Shown here: positions 1 through 13,800 of the stretch, one piece after another | Layout: every line of letters starts with the position of its first letter | How positions within the stretch are numbered: position 1 is the first letter of the stretch | NCBI RefSeq assembly: GCF_000003815.2 | Contig: NC_049993.1 | Location: forward strand, 4,558,602-4,600,363 | DNA length: 41,762 nucleotides | From: Branchiostoma floridae | Taxonomy: Eukaryota > Chordata > Leptocardii > Amphioxiformes > Branchiostomatidae | Reading direction: 5' to 3' | The notes under the pieces: model-generated | Databases searched by the model: none | Told to the model about the DNA's origin: nothing | Seen by the model: only the letters and a program-made list of their open reading frames with translations | Translations under genes and position numbers: made by a program

Positions 1-514
1 ACGAAGAAATGGCAGAGTTCCCCCTTCCCGTCAGGGTCATGCCTCCTGGTAATATAGAGCTCGCAGACTCGTCGTCCGATAGAATCGCGCCGGCCTAATG
101 TGAGGGGGGTATAATGACCCCTGACACTTCTCCCAACTCGAGCTCCACGAAAAGCGGCCCTGACGGCAGGATGGAGCTCTATCGAGTTGAAATAAAGGCA
201 CAAGCAAACATGTGACTATGCCTTCCCCGACGTTATAGTTATACACAGCAAGTTTGAAATTGAAAAAAAAGACTTCCTGTTGAATGTACGGAAAAGGTAC
301 GTCAAATAAAGGAACGCGTTTTAAAAGATACTTAATCAAGGTATCATCATTTCTGTAATGGATTTTAGAGTACTGGAGCTTAGATCTTTCAAAACTTCGT
401 ACAAGGCCAAACTTAATATACGGATCGAATTTGAAAGTTCATCCTCAACTTCTCGGAGTTCTCCTCATATATCTTTTGTTGTTTGCTCCTACAGGAGAGC
501 CACCTAGCGGAACA
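1..514. other. Upstream flank and probable 5' UTR of the acidic-protein gene
   Basis: I see no coding exon that I can support here. A pyrimidine-rich stretch ending in TCCTACAG at about 488-495 looks like a splice acceptor, so the 5' UTR exon of the following gene probably starts near 496, with an earlier non-coding exon further left. The short open frames in this stretch have no family signal. Confidence 0.4.
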
Positions 515-1629
515 ATGAATAAGTCCTTGTGGAAGTGCCTGGCGTTGCTGGCGCTGTTAGCAGTCGGTAAGGGGTCAACGAACTTTCCATGTGACTGTAT
601 AGTATGTCTGCACGTCAGCACATTTAATAGCGTGTATGCAGAGTACATAGACAATTTTTATATGCGCAACGACTCACTTCGCTACTATGACGACACTTTT
701 TGATCCATGTGATGGCCAAAATCGTGTTAAACGTAAAAGAGAATGCACTCTGTAAGCAGATTATCCGGATTTTTGCCATTGCCATAGCACCAGTTATGTA
801 TAGCACTGCAGCAAAAGATGACCATACAACAAACATTATAATAACCAGTTTCTTTTAAATCTCTCAGCGTCACTAACAAAAAAATAATGTTGACTATCTG
901 AGCTGAGCAACTGCTTTTTGGTTTATCCTATTACCTAGATGTCTAGCCTTCGTCAACGTATAATAACACCAATGCCTCTCTTTCAGCCTCTGCCGATCAT
1001 CACGTGGGAGAAGAAAATGACGGTTACGAAGGTACGAAGTTTGGTTATTCACCAGCACCGTACGACAGTTGCGAAACATGGTAAGATGAAAAATGAAAAG
1101 TTAACACAAATCCTTGAAGAAAGACCAAGACCTGTGACTACCTCATCCGATTTGTTCATCTACTTTTTAATTCCATCTACTTTCAGAAGAAGCGGATCAT
1201 GAAGGCGAAACTCACGATGATGACGAGGGAGAAGATGAGGAAGGTGATGAGGAAGGTGATGAGGATGATAGTGATGAAGGGGATGATGGGGACGATGATG
1301 GGGGAGCAGGGAATGGGGTAGAGGAGGATGATGGGGAAGATGATGGGGATGAAGATGATACAGAGGAGGGAGTACAGGATGAAGAAGAGGAGGATGAGGC
1401 AGAGGATGAGGAGGATGAAGTAGAGGAGGATGAAATGCCCACTGGTATCCCGAACCTCGAAGCAGAAGACGTCGGCGTCACAGAAGAGACAGGAACAGCC
1501 GAACCCGACACTACCGATGATGGAGGCGCTGTAACACATGCGGGGAAGCGTTCCCGCGCTGCTGCAGGTGCTACAAGCAGCCTCATTCTGCACCTTTCAC
1601 CCTTGCTGCTGCTCTTGCTTTCCCAGTAG
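515..1629 (+). CDS. Secreted acidic protein, probably GPI-anchored (unrecognised)
   Basis: Three coding exons join in frame: 515-566, 987-1031 and 1187-1629 (540 bp, 179 aa). Donors are GTAAGG and GTACGA; both acceptors read TTTCAG. Residues 1-17 form a signal peptide (MNKSLWKCLALLALLAV), and splicing to exon 2 creates AVASA before Asp, a good signal-peptidase site. That supports both the start and the first intron. Exon 2 and the start of exon 3 carry related segments (SADHHVGEEND and EADHEGETHDD). About 80 residues of Asp/Glu/Gly-rich sequence follow, then a Thr/Glu-rich part. The C-terminus has a basic stretch, small residues (AAAGATSS) and a hydrophobic tail ending LLLLLLSQ, the layout of a GPI-anchor signal. 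Function is unknown; binding of cations or basic partners at the cell surface is only a guess. I do not recognise the family. Confidence 0.72.
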
Positions 1630-3579
1630 ATAGCTCAGCTGCGCCTCCTTGTGGTGGAGGGACAAAGTGCAGCTGGAAACTGTGTGCCTTACACCCTGCA
1701 AGCAACAGTTTGAAACATGATACAACTATACTGCGGATATTCTTATGGTGATGACGGCTGAGGGATAATGACTCTGGCTGCGGAGTATGACGTGGTAGTA
1801 TCGTTCAGATGTACCATTGGTGTAGACATTGAGCATTGCATCACGGATACATTGAAACAGCCCGACGAATATCAAAATCACAGTACTATGTCATGAGCAC
1901 ATAGAAAGCCTTCAGAAGCACTCAACTTCTTAAAATGTATCAGATTTATAATACTGAAAGATGTACGTACTCATTTGTAAAGAAAGCAGCAAAACAACGT
2001 AACCTTTCTCTGGTGTTGTAATGTAATACCATGTGTTGTTAGATCTCTCTGGCGTTCACAAAGGTGACAAAGGTTTGTTTTGGGGCTGTTCTGAGAACTG
2101 TGCAATATAAAATGTAAATGATATGCATGAGACTACCAACAGTGTATGGCGTTGACTCCAAGCAGGAATACAGCCAAAATGTCACTCAAATTATGATGAT
2201 TCTAAAGAAAGAGTCCATCAATTGTTTGTTGCTATCCATATACAATGTATGTTTAAGAAAAACAGGTATGTTGAAGTGGAGAACAAGGCACAGTTTATGA
2301 TATTTCTTACATTATGACCTGAATCAATAATGTGGCAGGCGCTAAACAATGTAATAATTACGTAATGGCCAACAGCGATGTGGTAATTCAGGATGTTAGT
2401 CACACAATAGCCCCTTTGCTGTAGTGTTTAGTGTGTCTGCTAAACAGAATGGAAGTGGAACCCTAACTATACCCTGTGAATAGAAGTCCTGCAGCCTGAT
2501 GCCAATTGTACAGTATGTAGATGTTTCCTAATTGTCAATTAAAAGGGAGCCTGTTTCTCTCTCTCTCTCTCTGTGACTGTCTGTGTCTTATGGAAGGAAC
2601 AACTTTACTGTACTGAGGACCAGTGTAACTGTTCACTAGTTTTTGTGGTCCATATATTGGACAAGTTCTTAAACATGTCAGTCTAAAGGCACACTGTGCG
2701 GCCTTCCTGCAGTTCATATGTATAAAACATGTAGTGTGACATCATTGCTGTGTTTGCTGTTATGTACATAAATTTATGGCGGCTGCAAAATCAACAAATA
2801 GAACCATCTTGGCACTGGTTGACCCCAACTGGAAATCTGCCCATTAAAATCCTGTTCCGTCAAAACAAAACGTTAGGTGAGAAAGTCTGCTAAGGAGCGG
2901 GTAATAGAAATATGGATACGATAAAAAAATTTTCCTACTGGGCGCCAAATAAGGCAAGCTCATAATCCTTCCAGCTGCGAGCTGATTGGCTAATGATTAG
3001 AGTGCTCCAAATAAGGCATGTTCATAAAAATGATAACAAAGTTGACTGTCATCCTTGGCAGTTTGTATAGCATCATTTCTTGTTTACTGAAAGCTCTATA
3101 TACAGCATAATCTATGTATAAACGGTGAAGTATACATGTACATGTACATCTTCCACAGTCGCAGGCAAGACATTCAGTACAAGTAGCTGCTCTATAGTTT
3201 CTCCACTCTGAAGTGTATAATACATATTCGTACATGCTATGTATATTCCATAGATAAATTTGCATTATCATACATACAAGACAGTCTTTTGTGTACTTCA
3301 TATACTCAGTTTAACTACAAGCTGTATAAAAGTGTGAATCTTTTGGGTCCAGTAGTTATATGGTATCCAAATTGTGGTGGAAGCTTTCACATGTGTTTAA
3401 CTCTTATTCACCACGTTGACCTAGACTAGGTAATGCTGTTTTTGCTTTCTTCAAAACAGCTATATTATATATACCTTGTTACAGGAAAACACTGGGCAGC
3501 ATACACATACATGTACATTGCTGTAGGACAGAAGTCTACAAATAACCTGGATACAATAAGAACATATGTCTGCTCTATG

Positions 3580-3801
3580 TAAAGGTGGTATCTTACTGCA
3601 CTTGGGGCATCGGTGTGGTACTGTGGGGTTCAACAAATTTTCTTACTTTTCGTGTATTTCATCATCTTCTAAGTCATACTTTTACGTATTAAGCAATATC
3701 TAAATTATTAAAAAAATGGCAAAAATAACACAACAGTGCTGCAGTGAACAAACCCCCCAGTGCCACACAAGTACCCCAAGTGCAGTGAGATACCAACTTT
3801 A
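3580..3801. mobile_element. Palindromic MITE, family B, copy 1
   Basis: About 220 bp with terminal inverted repeats: left TAAAGGTGGTATCT, matched on the right by AGATACCAACTTTA. The inverted similarity continues inward through a TGCACTTGGGG-type segment and a GGGGTTC/GAAC-CCCC segment. A second copy lies at 7681-7914. No transposase is encoded. The ends sit at TA, but the duplication is too short to assign a superfamily. Confidence 0.75.
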
Positions 3802-4895
3802 GGAATCTTGCTCAAATGTTGTGATATAATACGGAGATAACAACAAGCTGAACAAAGAGATAGAATGTTGTTACTTGTATAACCAACTTTTTTAGAATAT
3901 GTATCAACAAAAGGACAGCATGGCCCACAGACCAAACACAGAATACTATGAGCTACTGCCGTTGAAGACTTCTACGTGTTGATGTAATTTTTACTGTTCA
4001 ATAAACCCTTTTCCTCAGGGTGCCTCAGGATTTGTACAAATCTTATCAAAAATGCTCGAACCACTGTGCTAAAACATAACGGATCTTACGGGATACACAC
4101 AAAACAGGAATCCTATGAGATACGCAGTCTTTTTATGTATACTGGCCAACCACTACATTGGGAGAAGGTGTCTTTTTGATTGTTTCAAGCATTGAATGGG
4201 CATAAACCGTAACAAACACATATCTAATAGCCTGTAAATTAATCTAATCTAATAGCCAGTGCCTCACCATAGTTTCTAGTCACCACAGCTCACACTCGCG
4301 ATCTTCAATACATGTACATGTATCCCGTTTAGCTTGCAGGCAGTGGTTGGCCCGTTTTCATAAAAAGACAGCGTATCCCATAAGATACATGCATTTTCAC
4401 ATAGTGATTCATGTGTTTTGCATAAAATTTATATGTTTTTCATGTGATTCCTGCATTTTTCATAGAATTCCTAAAATTCCAAAATTGATAAAATTTGTGC
4501 ACATGCTTAGGCACCCCTGTTCCTGCTGCGTAACCTAGACCTTTGGTGGGAAAAGGCAACCACTGAAGTTGGAAGGTTAAATCTTTACAACTTTTACCAG
4601 ACTGTCTGGTTCTTCATTTCAATGTTCTGGAGTGGGTCTGATGTCAAAATGTCAGGTTAACATTATCTGTCCAGAGTGAAAGATGAATAAGCCTCCCTGA
4701 ACGTCTGGTCAGAGTTCAGGCACAACTCAGACCAACGGTTTAGGGTTAAAGTTCAATCTGTTTACAGTGCAAGGTCCACCTCACTGTCGAGTCGTCATAG
4801 TTCATTTTACTGACAATGTAACGGTTACAGTGGGTTGTACTGGGTATTATGTTAACTTGTCAGCACCAAGTTGTGTTGGGGTAAAACTTAGAACA

Positions 4896-5103
4896 AGTAC
4901 ACCTTTATCCGTGCGGTAACCTAAATCCGTTGTTTTTTAAAACTCGGTATTTAGGGATTTCAAGTTGACGGACGGTAGTTTCAAGTTGCAGTATTTCGGA
5001 AACATTTTAGTTTGAAACCACCGTCTGTCGACTTGACATCCCTAAACACCCTGTTTTTAAAAATAACGGATATAGGCTACCACACAGATAAAAGTGAATT
5101 AAC
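4896..5103. mobile_element. Palindromic MITE, family A, copy 1 (diverged)
   Basis: About 205 bp. The left end carries CACCTTTATCCGTG and the right end its degraded complement (AGATAAAAGTG). Inner inverted arms contain GTATTTAGGGAT and ATCCCTAAACACC. Copies 2 and 3 lie at 9560-9773 and 18269-18483. This is the most eroded of the three, and its outermost bases cannot be fixed. Confidence 0.7.
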
Positions 5104-5852
5104 AATAGAGGTATGAATGTCCGCACTGAGTTGTGTTGAGTCGTCTTGACCAGCATGGGTTGTGTTGGATGGTCAGCAGTAGGCTGTACTGGGTCAGAGG
5201 GCATCTTGCTTGCAGTATGTTTTGTAAGGTCAGAGGTCACCCTTTTCAAAATAGGTTGTGTCAGGCCAAAGGTCAGCTGATAAGTAGTAGGTTGTGTGTC
5301 ATCAGAGTCCAGTTTGCCAGCACCTAGCTGGAGGTTTTATTTAGACTGCCCTAACAGAACCTGGCTGTGCAGGGTAGATCAACTTGCCAGTGATGAGGTT
5401 ATGTCATGTTGAGTTCACTGTCAGCAAAAGGCTGGGTTTCATTAGAGGTTGGTTTGCAGCACCCACACCTCTGCATTAGGAGAAAACAACTGAAGGTGGA
5501 TATGTAGGCTGCCCAGGGTCCCCCCAACACAGGTGCCTGCTGACATAAACAAAGGAGAGCATTGTTGGAACATTGTCAGAGACATTTTCAGGCACACATC
5601 TTGCAAATGTAGCGTTTGTAGCCAGGAGCAGTTGTAAGACAATAGAAAAGAGTTGAAAGAGAGAAATACTGACAACAATATATGGAATGTGAGGATGCAA
5701 ATGATAGAAAAACAGATATAAGAACTTCCAACCAACGAACAACAACAGAAGGACTGGAAAACAAAACAAAAAATCAGGCAGGTTTTAGCTTAAGTACAGA
5801 ATCTGTCAAAGCTAGCAGGCAAGAGGCAAGGCTGTTTTAAAAGTACTTACTG

Positions 5853-8800
5853 TCATTGTTGTTTGCAGGAGCTGATTTTGCGAACCTTGCTGAAGCGAGA
5901 CTTGCTTCCTATGGAGGATGTACTGGCTGTTGTGGCTGGCCCGTGCTGTATGGATGTGCTGGACTTGTCGTCTGGCTCCAGGGGAGGGTCCTCCTGGCAA
6001 GCTTCCCCTGGAAAATGAGCCAAAACTGTTAATACCACAGCAAAACACTTGAACACATCCATACAGAATAGCATGTTCTCTGTCTGAACCTCAGCTGTCA
6101 AAACCATTTTCTTATCCTGATTATGCAATACACATTATTGATATCAGAAATTTGCATGTCCCCTGAACAGGCTTCCCTGTATGCTAGTCAGCATACTAGA
6201 AAGTATCATCTGCCCAATGTCTTCTCTGCAAGGTAAATTTACATATCCCAAGCCAAATGGCTTCCCTACAAGATTTATTAGCATATCTCCTGCCCAATAA
6301 TTTCTCTACAAAGTTAATTAGCATATCTCCAACTCATTGGCTTCTCTTCAAGGTTAATTAGCATATCTACTGCCCAGTGGCTTCTCTACAATGGTAATTA
6401 GCATATCTCTAGCCCAATGGCTTCTCTACAAAGTTAATTAGCATATCTACAGTTCAATGGCTTCTTTACAAGGTTAATTATCATATCTCCAGCTCAATGG
6501 CTTCTCTACATGGTTAATTATCATATCTCCTGCTCAATGGCTTCTCTACAAGGTTAATTATCATATCTCCTGCCCAATGGCTTCTCTACAAGGTTAATTA
6601 TCATATCTCCTGCCCAATGGCTTCTCTACAAGGTTAATTATCATATCTCCTGCCCAATGGCTTCTCTACAAGGTTAATTATCATATCTCCTGCCCAATGG
6701 CTGACCTCTCCTGCCATAGCCTGACTGCACCATCTCCTGTATCGCCCTCTCCTCCTCCTCTTCTTCATCCTCATAGTCTTGGTCTCCATGGAGATCCTCC
6801 AAATATGGCACAACAGTCATGCTGCGGGTGGGGTCCTCTGTGTCTGGTAGTGGGGGGAGGGGGGTAGCAGGTTCCGTCCGGGGATGTTTCTTTCTACACC
6901 AACTGGAAGAATGGACCGAAAAATATGATGACTCTCTAGGAATTATCCATAGCCAAGGAAACATCTTATTCAGGAAAGAAGTTCATTCCTATATTCCATT
7001 ATAACATTGCATCATGTTGGCAAGAGAACAATATTAATAGCATCTACCTTCAGTATTCAAGAGAATTCAATTCAGTCCTGGATTTTATATCAATATTACA
7101 CACTTGAACTACAGCATTGTCGAGATGGTCGACTTGGATTAAATACTGTTGCTAAATATGTACTCATGTAATTCATTTGGTACTGTTGCTAAGGAGGCAG
7201 ACTTACTCATGTATTCTACACTGTTGTAAGGTAAACCTCTGCTCTGGTTCATGTTGCAGCATTCCTATAGAAAACACAGACACATGAGGTTTCTGCTCTC
7301 AAGTGGAACACAAATGTATATGAAAATGCATGGATGTAACAAATATATGAAATATGAGCCCCTGTCACACATAGTGACCATGACCTCCCAACCTTCTCTA
7401 GACCATGGTTGGCAGTTAGTAGTAAAGTCATCTGTGATTGTGAGCTGGTTGGCAAGGTTGCTTCCTAGCCTTTAAAAGTTATTTATGCCAGCTGTCTGTG
7501 ACTTTTGAATATCAATGTTGGGAAAGGCATATTCTGGAAGCAATGAGAGAAGGGAAGCTAAAATTCTGGTAGAATGGATTCCAGTCTGCTAAAACCTTGG
7601 TTGGAGATTTCGTCAGGAGCAAAGTCACCACGTGAGAAGGTCTTTACTGTGTGACAAGAACTTTCTGAAAGGGTATTTGGTAAAGGTGGTATCTCACTGC
7701 AATTGGGGTACATGTGCGGCACTGGGGGGTTCAAAGATTACTGAACTTCAGAGATGAACATTTTTTGTACGTTTTGTGTATTTTGCTGTCTTCTAAGTCA
7801 TACTTTTATGTGTTATGCAATATCTAGATTATAAAAAATAACGCAACATTGCCACAGTGAACGAACCCCGCAGTGGCACACCGGTGCCCCAAGTGCAGTG
7901 AGATACCAACTTTAGATGAAGGAGGGAGTGGAATTATGTCTGACAGAATTACACGTCACCTACCTCTAAGTAAGTCTGTTAATAGTGGACCACATTCCTC
8001 AGGTATTGTGTACTCCCCCCGACCTATATTCTCAAACAGCTTGTAGATGTTGTCTCCTTCAAATGGATACTTCCCTGTTGTCATGTTGTACCTGGAGCAA
8101 ATAAATAAGTATACAATGGAATGACACAATCAAAACATCAGATTAATGATGGGACATACGATAATATGATCGTAATAAACTCTGACTGTCACACAAGTCT
8201 TCAAGCTTACCGTGAGAAGAAAAAAAAAAGCTTTTGACCTCAAAGGAGTCACAGTCATTCTCAAAGGAGAATGAATAACCAAAACGAACAGTCACAGACT
8301 ATGAATGCTGAGCTTTCACTCTACTAATGTTTTGTACCATGTGTACGTAGTGATATATGTTGATAGATTTATTAGGGCTCAATGTAATCTGTATCTCTGT
8401 TATATTTTATCTGACCCTACCAACCTCATGACCTCAATGAAAAGCAGCCTGGAGGCCAATTTGAGCTTCTCATGAATCAAAACTGGTTAATGGAGGGGCG
8501 GATGAATATACAAACATGAGTACACAAAAAGAAGAGCAGACTTACAATGTCACCCCAGCAGACCAAATGTCCACCTTAAACCCTAGAAACGTCTCCAGTC
8601 CCAGCGCGATCTCTGGTGGTTGGAAGGCAGGGGAACCTTGGCTCGTCCGACAAACATCTCCGGGGATGTACAGGTCCAGTTGCTGAGGGGTAGGGAGGGG
8701 TGTTTGTTTGTTTTAGTAAATGTTCATCATGGCAAAATCAACAACAGTCTCTGTCAGTCAGTACTACGAAGTAACAGAGGTAGAATATCAATTCTACCAA

Positions 8801-10832
8801 TGGAACTATGTCCTGTTATTTCATTAAGTGGCAAGAAATAATTAGAACATTTCAGAAAGATTTAAATGTTAATCTACAAATGTTTGAATAGCTGAATATG
8901 TGAATTTCAGGACCTCTCACCCACAATCATTATAATTGTGATCACTTCTTTCTTCTACAATATTCTGTTTGAAAGTTTACTAGTTTTGAGAAACAGCAAC
9001 TGATTCCTGCTCTTAGATATGCTAAACTGCAGTGACACCAGTATATTATTGGCTTTCAACTTTGAACTTTGCCCCTGACCTCTGCGACCCCTAGGTCAGT
9101 GATCTTGAGTGTCCCATCAGTAGCGAGGAGCAGGTTCCCAGGTTTGATGTCCTTGTGGATGATTCCCTGACTGTGCAGGTAGCACAAGCCTTCCATCAAC
9201 TGGCAAAAGTACCTGTGGTACATTAAAAGGAGGGGGGGGGGGAGAGGGGGGCTTTAGTATTTGATTAAGGCATTTGATTAAGGTATTTGATATATGACAA
9301 TATCATCCTAATAAACAATGACTGTCATACAAGTCTTGAAGCTCAATGTGATAAGAAAAAGCTTTTGTCCTCAAACGAGTAACATGGCAGAGTACAAGTT
9401 TGAACATACAGTACCTGCATCTTTGTAAAGATAAAAGAGAATTCATAAATACATATCATACAAAGGGGGAGATTTGATCACGAAGTTCGGTTGAGGTTTA
9501 GGTGGACATACGTGGAGGTTTAAGAAAGGTTTCAATTTCAGAAAGACACTGGAGTGTTAACTATAGTTCACCTTTATTCACGGGTAACCTACATCCGTTG
9601 TTTCTAAAAACAGAGTACGTATGGACATCATTTTGATGGACGGTGGTTTCAAACTGTACAACTGTGAAAATGTTGCAATTTGAAAATGCCATCCATTTAC
9701 TTGATGTCCCTAAATACCCTCTGTTTAGAGGCAATGGATATAGGTTACCCCGCGGATAAAGGTGAATTAGCGTTACTAGTATACAGCATATTTTATGTCA
9801 ATTTTTGGTGCATATCTAACGGACAACTATTTCAAAAATGTGCCTATTACTAAGTAATAGGTAATATACAATTTATCTGTGTATACAATTGTTGACTTAT
9901 TGTCCTTGCCTAGAAAGAGAGATTTATGCAGTTAGAACACTTATATTACTCACCCATGGGCTTGCCAGATGGGGAACTTTTTGCCTGGTGCACTCTCTAA
10001 CATCTCTTGAAGGCCTCCGACACAATACTCCATCACTAGGTACGTGTGATAGGTTAAGGTCAAGCTTCTGAAAATGATCATATCACAAAATACTAGTGAC
10101 GTTTGTTTCTTGATCCACAGACCACCATGAAAATGGCCCTTTTTAGTTGCAACTCCTGATAGCAATTGTAATCATTTGTTGTTTCAGAATGACTGTCCAG
10201 GGCTCGAAATACCACCCGCATATGCAGGTTAGTGCAGGTAAACTTGGAGCTGTGCAGGTATTTCTGGTGTCTACCTGCACCTAACCTGCACTGGTCCATG
10301 TACTGGGTTTTATACATAAATGTCCTATGATTTAGGTGTATGTGGATTGTTGTTAGCTGTATTCACTGTTACCACCTATAAAGTACAAAAGAAAAAATAG
10401 CAGTGGTTCTACAACAATTTTAGCATGATCCAAACTTCCTAAATTCAGACTGGTGCAGGTAAAAATTGTCTGGTGCAGGTAATTTGCAATGTTACCTGCC
10501 CCAGTGTAGGTATGCAGAAAAAAGTATTTCGAGCCCTGATGTCAAACTGCCACTAGCTAAGAATGTCAGCTGAAGTATGTGGGTGTTACTGTAAAAAAAA
10601 AAATATACGTTTTAACCATAATCATAAAAATATCCAAGTGTTGTTTGCACAATTTGCGAATGTCAAGAGGCAAGAAAGGATATATCTTCTGTTTCTCCTC
10701 ATTGTAGAGGACGTCGACCAAATGGATGATGTTCTTATGTCTCAGCTTCCGCAACAGCTGGATTTCTCTGTGAGGGAAAGAAAGACAGGCTGTAACACTT
10801 GGTATAATCCAGCGTGCTACGCTAGATGTTAC

Positions 10833-10882
<50 letters not shown>

Positions 10883-13800
10883 CTTTATTGCATATTCATG
10901 CCCGAGGGCTAAATGCACAAAAGGACCACAAGTGGTCTTATGGATGCAGAGGAAAAGGCTAAACTTATACAATGCTTCTAGACTAGGCTAAACTTATACA
11001 ATGATTTTAAACAAGGCTAAACGGAAGGGTATGTGTTACAATCGCTAATGACATATGAAAGATGATGATTTTTACATTGTAGTTCCAGCTGCAGCCTGTT
11101 TCCACAAATTTCCAACATCACAACTTTTGTCTATACATTGGTCAGATTAATCTAGGGCAAAACCCATCAAACCTACACATGTAGTGCAAAGAAGTACCCT
11201 GGAGATGTGTGACGTGTGTGAGAATGCTGGCAAGTCCTTTAATTTTCTATACTCCGTACAGGCTCTTAGCCAGGCATGCGTCAACGCGTCATCTGGACGC
11301 ACTTTTCTTAGAATAACAAGAAATTTGATGCCCCTGGACGCCCTATACTGGAGAGAAAATCCTCTGACAAGCATGAAATTCTGATTGACCAGGGATGCTA
11401 CCAGGTCATCTGTGGTCACAGTCTTCTACTTTGACCTCTGTAACAGTATTTGTGCCTCTTTGGATACCTTAGAATGCACTATTTTAACTTAAAATCATCA
11501 AAAACTCTGCACCATGGAAGGTGGATGCCCCCAGACCCCCCTACAATAGTCACTTACCGCGACTAACCAATAAGTTTGGACTCCTGGCTAAAAGCCTGAC
11601 TCCGTATGACCTTTGATACATGTCACAGCCAAAACTGCACATTGGTAGCCTTAGATGGTCCACTAGAGCTGGTGAGCACATAAAATACTCAACAGTTGTA
11701 GAACCCCCTTTGAACTCAAATGGACTTGACCAAAATGCTCCAGGATGCTACAATCACTAGTACTTGTCTTACACGTGGTGCTTTTCCACACTCATTCTAT
11801 CTCTGACATTGGTCAGGACAGGACAATGATTCACTCTTTCATCTTATTATGTCCTGTGGAAAATTTCCCATCATTAATAACTGTCATGCTGACAGTAATA
11901 GGAAAGTGCCAGCTGGTTGACAAATGACATAAAATACAATAACTCCAACCAATTCATAGACGGAAGAAACAGTTTGAATTTTTCATTAAAACTAGACTAA
12001 AAGGCATGGAGGTTCAAATATAAATTTTGAAAAACCTTAGCCTCCCTACAGTTCCCTTCCTTCCTCATGTCCTGCCTTCCGTTTTTATTAAAAAACAAGA
12101 AGAATGTAACATTGACCTCCCTACTGCCTATAGTATATATAGTAAGTAACCATGTCATCAATAAATCTGGTGCAAAAGGCACCTTCAACAGAGGGCATGT
12201 ATTGAATAATTCCTCACTAGACCTTTTGAATGGTTCAGCCCTCAGGGGCATAGCTGGATGGCAGAATAACCTACATCACAGTAATCAGGAATGACCTTGT
12301 ATGTTACCAGCCATATGGCTTGTCCCATATAAAAGGCAGCAAAGAAATACTAGTATACTGAAATGTGGCTGCTACCTGTAGATGACAACTATACTATAGC
12401 AGCTGCATACTAAGTAAATAGATCATACAGGTGCTACCTGTCCAAAGGGTGGGTAGGAAAAGACACTTATCAATTCATTTTACCGAGCACATTCTTTCAA
12501 CTCACCCTATTGCAAAGCATAGCTTTAGGGCCTTTCACATGTATGATGCAATTAACACCTTGGTATGGTGGGTGGGGGTGTGGGATTGTGATAGTGTATG
12601 TTACCTGCGCAATCTTATTCTCATATCTTACAAATACTTGCATTGGTTTTATGTTTCACAAAGTTTCTTAATCATATTTCTCTTTCTGTTTCAGTACAAA
12701 TACAATTCATAAGTTCATAAAAGGCAATCTCATTCATGAGAATTGGACTGATAAACTGTATGGACTAGTTATGGCAATAATGCAAGTTCCGTCCACATAC
12801 ATTTATGTTGATATTGACAAAAGATTAGATAATGTACATCTACAACTAAAAGTATTCATATTTACAGTGGAAACTACTTCGTCATGGCGCTATTACTACA
12901 TAACTATACTTGTCTGGTCCATTGTTATCCCAGGCAATGAACTATGCTGACAACGTCAGGAATGTGAAATTAACAAACCTGGTGTCACCATCGCTTAGAT
13001 GACATTTACTTTGGGACCATGTTGACTAATCGGATCATAATCCATTTACTGAAGCTACCACAACATATACCTAAGGCTATACAATGGCTACTGGTTAATG
13101 TCTATGCACTATGAATTGACTATAGTATATTTACATTGTAGTTGGATTGGCTACTGCTAGAAATTGACCATTACAAGGTATTTCATGTACATTGTAGTAG
13201 TTATGATAATTGATACTATCTACTACTAGTACTAGTATTAACTTCAAGTGAAGATACAGCCAAGAATTTGTGTCTTCAAATCAATGAGTTGACTGGTTAC
13301 TACTACTAGTAATAGTACTGTAAATGCAGACATTTTGGTTTTCGTGTTGCAAATTCACCGCGACCCACTGCGAACAGTCCTTTTCCTGTTACCGCAAAAT
13401 TAAATCCCTGCGAACTTAGATGCATTTACAGTAATATGTGTACCAGTACTTCATTCCAAACAATATGAATACTGAATGTTATCTAGCAGTAACACAGAAG
13501 TACAGCACTTTAGCACTGTCAGTGCCAATTAGGTTAGCCCAGCACTAATACAAGCCTTTCCCATGGCAAATCTGTCTAAAAATCTAAATGCTTTGGAAAC
13601 CTTAGGTCACTTTCTATTGTCCTGTTATATAATGTGTGTGCTGACTCAAGTGCAAACATTCACATGTGTGCACTCACTCCTGTTTGCACTGTTACATGTT
13701 CAAACATGCGAGACTGATGATGATGACGTGTAAACATACCTGATTGGAGAGTTGATGACTTAAGGGCAATCACTGCATATGTTTGGAATAATTTTGGAGG

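Larger units (their letters stand above)
1630..5852. other. Intergenic region between the acidic-protein gene and STK11
   Basis: No coding exon is supportable. The genes on both sides point into this region, so it should hold both 3' UTRs. AATAAA occurs on the + strand at 4000-4005 and on the - strand at 5336-5341; either could be a polyadenylation signal, but neither is certain. A short CT run lies near 2556. Two palindromic transposons are entered separately (3580-3801 and about 4896-5103). Confidence 0.5.

Noticed and set aside
1183-1593. Two long open frames on the - strand, one Ser-rich and one Ile/Leu-rich
   Set aside because: They are complements of the GAT/GAG codon repeats in the acidic exon on the + strand. 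The + strand has a signal peptide, splice sites and a GPI-type tail in one consistent frame.
10566-10754. Reading STK11 exon 2 straight through into following sequence without an intron
   Set aside because: The frame stays open (KIYPFLPLD), but the family sequence resumes exactly at the exon after the AT-AC intron, and the U12 signals are complete.
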